The notes beneath the pieces were generated by a model. It did not search any database and was not told where the DNA came from. It worked only from the letters and a program-made list of their open reading frames with translations. Positions 60,851-64,000 of a DNA stretch of 64,000 nt are shown here, in pieces (the first letter of the stretch is position 1; every line of letters starts with the position of its first letter). This DNA is from Algoriphagus hitonicola (GTDB lineage: Bacteria; Bacteroidota; Bacteroidia; Cytophagales; Cyclobacteriaceae), in NCBI RefSeq assembly GCF_900113375.1, contig NZ_FOPC01000004.1, forward strand, positions 62,001 to 126,000, read 5' to 3'. The position numbers and the translations under genes are program-made.

Positions 60851-61447
60851 TTACTTCCTCCGAAAACCACTCAAACCCAATAATTTATAAATTTCCTCCT
60901 GGGCCATCTCTCTTACTTCTCCTACCCGAAAACCCTCAATCGTCAATCGCGCAATCGACCATCGAACTAACCGTAAGGTTGGATGTCCCACCGCCGCAGT
61001 CATTTTACGAACTTGCCGGTTTTTCCCCTCAATCAAGGTCAGACTGATCCAAGTATCAGGCACGTTTTTGCGATAGCGAATCGGAGGATCGCGATCGGGC
61101 AACCCAGGAATGGCTGCAGGAATCTTAGCAATCGCAGGTTTGGTCATGTACAATTTTCCATCCACATTGATTTCCACACCTTTTTGAAGACGGCGCAATC
61201 CTTCCTGATCGGGAACTCCCTCCACCTGTGCGAGATAGGTTCGCTCATGTCCAAACCTTGGATTCAAAAGTTGGTTGTTGAGCCATTTATCGTCAGTAAT
61301 AATCAGAAGACCCTCACTATCCTTGTCGAGTCGTCCGACGGGATAGACGGTTTTGGGAAAATGAAAAAGAGAGGCAAGTGTCTGCCCCTCTCCGCTGAAT
61401 TGGCTCAAGACCCCGTAGGGTTTGTAAATAATAAAGTACTGTGCCAA
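60851..61447 (-). CDS. rluE: 23S rRNA pseudouridine synthase RluE-like
   Basis: A 198-residue RsuA-family synthase that lacks the N-terminal S4 domain, as RluE does. It begins with FIIYKPYGVLSQFS, has the catalytic motif [31 protein letters not shown] and the end motif EGKNRQVRKMTAAVGHPTLR with LVRWSIARLTIEG. RluE makes pseudouridine 2457 in E. coli 23S rRNA. Start TTG 61447 (TTG GCA CAG) is 8 bases after the stop of a small CxxC-protein gene, so the two form an operon. Confidence 0.92.
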   Translation of the reverse strand: MAQYFIIYKPYGVLSQFSGEGQTLASLFHFPKTVYPVGRLDKDSEGLLIITDDKWLNNQLLNPRFGHERTYLAQVEGVPDQEGLRRLQKGVEINVDGKLYMTKPAIAKIPAAIPGLPDRDPPIRYRKNVPDTWISLTLIEGKNRQVRKMTAAVGHPTLRLVRWSIARLTIEGFRVGEVREMAQEEIYKLLGLSGFRRK

Positions 61448-61455
61448 AACCTAAA

Positions 61456-61632
61456 TTAACTTCCGCAGCCCACACAATCAATGCTGGAATCCATCGGCTT
61501 AACGCCCTTGAGTTTCATTTCAAGATTGTGGATTTGATCGCGTACATCCATGTCCTGAAACATGTCGCCTGTCAATTTGCCTTTGAGTTCGGCAATCTGT
61601 GATTCGAGTTCCTTCAGTTGTACTTCGCTCAT
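61456..61632 (-). CDS. Small coiled-coil protein with C-terminal CxxC
   Basis: A 58-residue protein beginning MSEVQLKELESQIAELKGKL, with a heptad-rich helix through residue 40 and a C-terminus ending SSIDCVGCGS, a CxxC pair that could bind zinc or an iron-sulphur centre or be redox-active. It is the first gene of an operon with rluE, whose TTG lies 8 bases after its stop. I recall similar small proteins in Bacteroidota but cannot name the family. Confidence 0.75.
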   Translation of the reverse strand: MSEVQLKELESQIAELKGKLTGDMFQDMDVRDQIHNLEMKLKGVKPMDSSIDCVGCGS

Positions 61633-61956
61633 AAAAAGGTGGTTTAAGGGTTAAAACCTGAAATATGCACTTGAAAATCTACTCAGTCATAAAAATGCTT
61701 CAAAATCAGTTGTTTCACTTCCCTTTTCGATTTCATCGTAGCGATGCCACGCCTCGATCTCCAAAGTGACTGATTTTATTACATTTTAATGCCTCGCTAC
61801 GATTTCAAAAACATAATCCAGGTTAAAGTGATTGGTCATTCAAAATAGGAAGAAAGGAAAAGAAGTTCCTCTTTTTCTGATAAAAAATTCGACAAAAATG
61901 ATTCCAATTCCAAACCCTTTGGAAACCAAGCAAATTATTTAAGCCAATAAAAAAGT
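61633..61956. other. Intergenic region with inverted repeat ATCGTAGCGA
   Basis: No gene seen. TTTCATCGTAGCGATG near 61732 and CCTCGCTACGATTTC near 61793 are inverted partners about 45 bases apart, like the ends of another small repeat. The rest is AT-rich and probably holds the promoter of the CxxC/rluE operon. Confidence 0.45.
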
Positions 61957-62245
61957 GGCTGTCTCATAAATCGCTAAAATGTCAGCCTGAGTCTTAAATA
62001 TTCTTCGAACATACAAAAAGGAGATGACGAAAATTATGGTTTGAATCAAATTTTTGGTCAGGCTGAGCGGAGTCGAAGCGTCCTCGACTCCGCTCGGACT
62101 GACCCCAATTTTGTGATATTAAGCATCTCTGTCTTTTGGTAGCTGAGTCGAAGGCCATTTCTATCATTCTAGCCCACATTTCGACTTCCTGCCTTTGCCG
62201 GCGAGGCAGGCGCTCAATGTGACAAACTTCAAATTTGAGACAGCC
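61957..62245 (+). repeat. Gene-end inverted-repeat element, copy 3 (289 bp)
   Basis: Left end GGCTGTCTCATAAATCGCTA, right end AAATTTGAGACAGCC, preceded by an A-run and AGT and followed by TCCTT. An internal hairpin at 62057-62103 (17 of 20 pairs; core GAGCGGAGTCGA) is better preserved than in copy 1. It also carries a palindrome CTGCCTTTGCCGGCGAGGCAG (about 62189-62209) in place of copy-1 sequence. It ends 7 bases before the nucleotidyltransferase stop codon. Confidence 0.8.
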
Positions 62246-62252
62246 TCCTTAA

Positions 62253-63158
62253 TCAATTCCAGAGCTTTTTGGGATATTCTCCGGATGCATGCATTTCTTT
62301 CAATGAGTCGATTACAACCGGCTTATCCTCGGTATAGGTCACTCCAAACCAGGTTTTCCCACCCGGTAAGATTTCAAAAGCTGCTTTATGCTCTTGAATG
62401 AGATTATTAGCCACTGTAGGAATATAAAATTCGGACTTGAGGTTTTCCAGATTGGCAGGGAGAAATTCCTTCCACATGGCTTCGATGTCCGAAAAGACGG
62501 CTGGATGAAAGCCCCAGAAATTCATGGAAACCGGCGTGTTTTCAGCAATCTCAATAACCTCTCCTTCACCTCGGCTGATGATTCTATCCCCTTCACGGGC
62601 GATGGAAGTACGCTCTATCATTCCAATCAGCTGTCCTTTTTCGTTGGTTGTGCAGACTCCACGGCTTACTGTTCCGTTTTCAGAAAGGACATTTTGAATC
62701 GCATACCCGACCATGGAATGCAGCTCCGGCTTTACTTCATGGGTCAGAAATTTTGCCTGTACTTCAAATGCTTCCTTACCATAAAAATCATCGGCATTAA
62801 TCACCGCAAAAGGCTCTTTCACCGCGTCTTTGGCACAAAGCACTGCATGTGCGGTACCAAAGGGTTTCACTCGGTCTGACTGCTTTAAGTCTTCCGGCAC
62901 AAAACTATCCAAAGACTGAATGACCCAATCTACTTCGATTTTCCCCTCGAGCTTGGGTAGAAACTTTTCCTTGGCCACTTCCAATATCTCCTCACGAACT
63001 ATAAAAACCACCTTGCCAAAGCCCGCCCGGATTGCATCATAAATCGAATATTCTAAGATCGTTTCCCCATTTGGGCCAAAGCCGTCAATTTGCTTGTTTC
63101 CGCCATATCGGCTTCCCATTCCGGCAGCTAAAACGAGTAATGTTGGTTTTTGAGTCAT
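62253..63158 (-). CDS. Sugar nucleotidyltransferase (GalU/RmlA-like)
   Basis: A 301-residue NTP-transferase. The nucleotide-binding loop is LVLAAGMGSRYGGNKQIDGF with GxGxR, INADDFYGKEAF is the metal-binding Asp motif, and FWGFHPAVF and PGGKTWFGVTYTEDKPVV lie later. The family joins a sugar-1-phosphate and NTP to make an NDP-sugar. The overall shape resembles UDP-glucose pyrophosphorylase-like enzymes, but the sugar and nucleotide cannot be set by eye. It is a single gene with a -7 element 24 bases upstream. Confidence 0.88.
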   Translation of the reverse strand: MTQKPTLLVLAAGMGSRYGGNKQIDGFGPNGETILEYSIYDAIRAGFGKVVFIVREEILEVAKEKFLPKLEGKIEVDWVIQSLDSFVPEDLKQSDRVKPFGTAHAVLCAKDAVKEPFAVINADDFYGKEAFEVQAKFLTHEVKPELHSMVGYAIQNVLSENGTVSRGVCTTNEKGQLIGMIERTSIAREGDRIISRGEGEVIEIAENTPVSMNFWGFHPAVFSDIEAMWKEFLPANLENLKSEFYIPTVANNLIQEHKAAFEILPGGKTWFGVTYTEDKPVVIDSLKEMHASGEYPKKLWN

Positions 63159-63181
63159 GAAATTATTTTTTGAAAACGAAG

Positions 63182-63189
63182 CAAAATTA
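63182..63189 (-). promoter_or_regulatory. -7 element of the nucleotidyltransferase gene
   Basis: The minus strand reads TAATTTTG, a perfect TAnnTTTG, 23 bases before the ATG at 63158. Confidence 0.45.
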
Positions 63190-63438
63190 ATCGAAATGAT
63201 TCGGGGTACAAGGCAAGACTAATTTCAAACCGGATCTCTTCACTTTTTATTTTACCCCATTTTTTCAATTTTTAAGTAAAATAAGGCAAAACTAAGTTTA
63301 GAAAAACACCCTGTTTCCTACTTTTTGATTCCAAATATCGCTAATCAGGATATTTTTTTATCCTCATTTTGACTTTTATTCATTTTTTGAATTACTTTCA
63401 TGTTAAATTTCCAACAAATCTCAAACCTGATTGAAAAA

Positions 63439-63777
63439 ATGAAAAAAATTGAAGCGATTATCAGAACATCGCGCTTTGACCAAATCCATGCTTGCATTTC
63501 TGGATTAGGGGTCAAATTCCTCTCCTTTTATGAGATAAAGGGGATGGGTTTTGAGCATGCGCGACAGGAAATGTATCGTGGGGTATCCTATGAACCGGCT
63601 TACATTCCTCGAACCAAACTGGAAATCGTAGTGCCGGATGAACTCAAAGACGAAGTCATCCGGTGCATCCTCAAAGAAGGAAAAACAGGTGAAATCGGAG
63701 ATGGGAAAATCTTTGTTTTCGATGTCCTTGACGCCTATCGGATCCGAAACAATGACACTGGGGAAAACGCCCTTTAA
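63439..63777 (+). CDS. P-II family nitrogen regulator
   Basis: A 112-residue P-II protein, the usual GlnB/GlnK length. MKKIEAIIRTSRFDQIHACI opens the fold, the T-loop reads GFEHARQEMYRGVSYEPAYI with a Tyr in the place of E. coli Tyr51, and the B-loop/C-terminal KLEIVVPDELKDEVIRCILK, GKTGEIGDGKIFVFDVLDAY completes it, including the G-K-G/D-G-K-I-F nucleotide region. It senses 2-oxoglutarate and ATP/ADP and binds the transporter that follows, blocking ammonium flow when nitrogen is plentiful. ATG 63439 is preferred to an ATG at 63400, as 112 residues is the family size. Confidence 0.96.
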   Translation: MKKIEAIIRTSRFDQIHACISGLGVKFLSFYEIKGMGFEHARQEMYRGVSYEPAYIPRTKLEIVVPDELKDEVIRCILKEGKTGEIGDGKIFVFDVLDAYRIRNNDTGENAL

Positions 63778-63807
63778 TCGCTCAAACCACCGAACCTATT
63801 CATACCC

Positions 63808-64000
63808 ATGCAAGAACTATTTACTGTCAATAATCTATGGATGATGATGGCCACGATTTTGGTCTTCATTATGCATTTGGGCTTCGCCAGTCTGGAAGCC
63901 GGTCTCACCCGTGCCAAAAATACGGTCAACATTCTCTTTAAAAATACTATAATCCCCGCCATCGGCATTTTGACCTATGCGCTTGTGGGATTTAATCTCA
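63808..64000 (+). CDS. amt: Ammonium transporter, N-terminal part (cut by window edge)
   Basis: ATG 63808 begins MQELFTVNNLWMMMATILVF, continuing IMHLGFASLEAGLTRAKNTV, the first helices of AmtB/Amt transporters, and runs open to the edge (64 codons seen of about 400-450). It conducts NH3/NH4+ across the inner membrane as a trimer. The gene follows the P-II regulator by 30 bases, the classic glnK-amtB operon. Confidence 0.95.
   Translation, partial: MQELFTVNNLWMMMATILVFIMHLGFASLEAGLTRAKNTVNILFKNTIIPAIGILTYALVGFNL

Noticed and set aside
60637-60870. A 77-codon minus-strand frame before rluE
   Set aside because: No start context, overlaps the end of rluE and the terminator-like hairpin; looks random.
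14574-61447. rluF and rluE as duplicate copies of one gene
   Set aside because: They belong to different subfamilies: one has an S4 domain and RluF-specific end, the other lacks S4 and matches RluE.

Overview
The window reads as a chromosomal segment of a Bacteroidota bacterium, most likely order Cytophagales and close to Cyclobacteriaceae/Algoriphagus. This is inferred from gene content and was not tested by search. The pointers are a type IX secretion (T9SS) surface-adhesin operon with a PorP/SprF protein, two TonB-dependent receptors with carboxypeptidase-regulatory-like N-domains, Bacteroidota-only small families (DUF3127, lmo0937-type), and nine perfect TAnnTTTG (-7) promoter elements close to gene starts. 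GC content is moderate, gene density is high, and I saw no tRNA, rRNA, CRISPR array, prophage or intact transposase.

Layout. 1-3 kb: an RND efflux operon cut by the left edge (alpha/beta hydrolase, adaptor, permease). 3.2-6.4 kb: an Oar-like TonB receptor. 6.7-15.3 kb: YhhN membrane protein, aspS, an M23 peptidase with an altered HxH motif, a large BNR/sortilin-type exported protein and rluF. 15.4-26.3 kb: a three-gene operon encoding a 2526-residue T9SS-exported repeat protein, a PorP/SprF protein and a protein with two OmpA domains. 26.8-33.1 kb: aldehyde dehydrogenase plus esterase, an ECF sigma factor with a tiny overlapping partner, DUF3127, purK-purE with a hidden 50-residue membrane protein, and an lmo0937-type peptide. 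33.2-38.2 kb: a palindrome-rich repeat, a membrane-anchored MutS-like ATPase, a HigBA module whose toxin carries a stop at codon 8, and an iodotyrosine-deiodinase-like flavoprotein.

38.2-43 kb holds the best candidate for an undescribed system: a type III polyketide synthase translationally coupled to a methyltransferase, facing a UbiA-like prenyltransferase and a geranylgeranyl-reductase-like flavoprotein. Together they could make a prenylated or oxidised phenolic/quinone lipid. 43-54.2 kb: a zinc metalloprotease, Fur-family regulator, fasciclin protein, rlmH, a secreted transglutaminase-like protein, SlyD, Wzi with a lipoprotein, wecB and a cupin. 54.2-64 kb: tandem gene-end repeats, a TonB receptor with a beta-helix lipoprotein, MoxR, rluE with a hidden CxxC small protein, a sugar nucleotidyltransferase, and P-II followed by an ammonium transporter cut by the right edge.

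A non-coding theme runs through the window. Three copies of a roughly 290-bp (one shortened to 100 bp) inverted-repeat element sit 6-12 bp from stop codons, where their A/T-flanked termini look like intrinsic terminators. A second, unrelated inverted-repeat element lies as a tandem pair in the 54.2-54.75 kb convergent gap.
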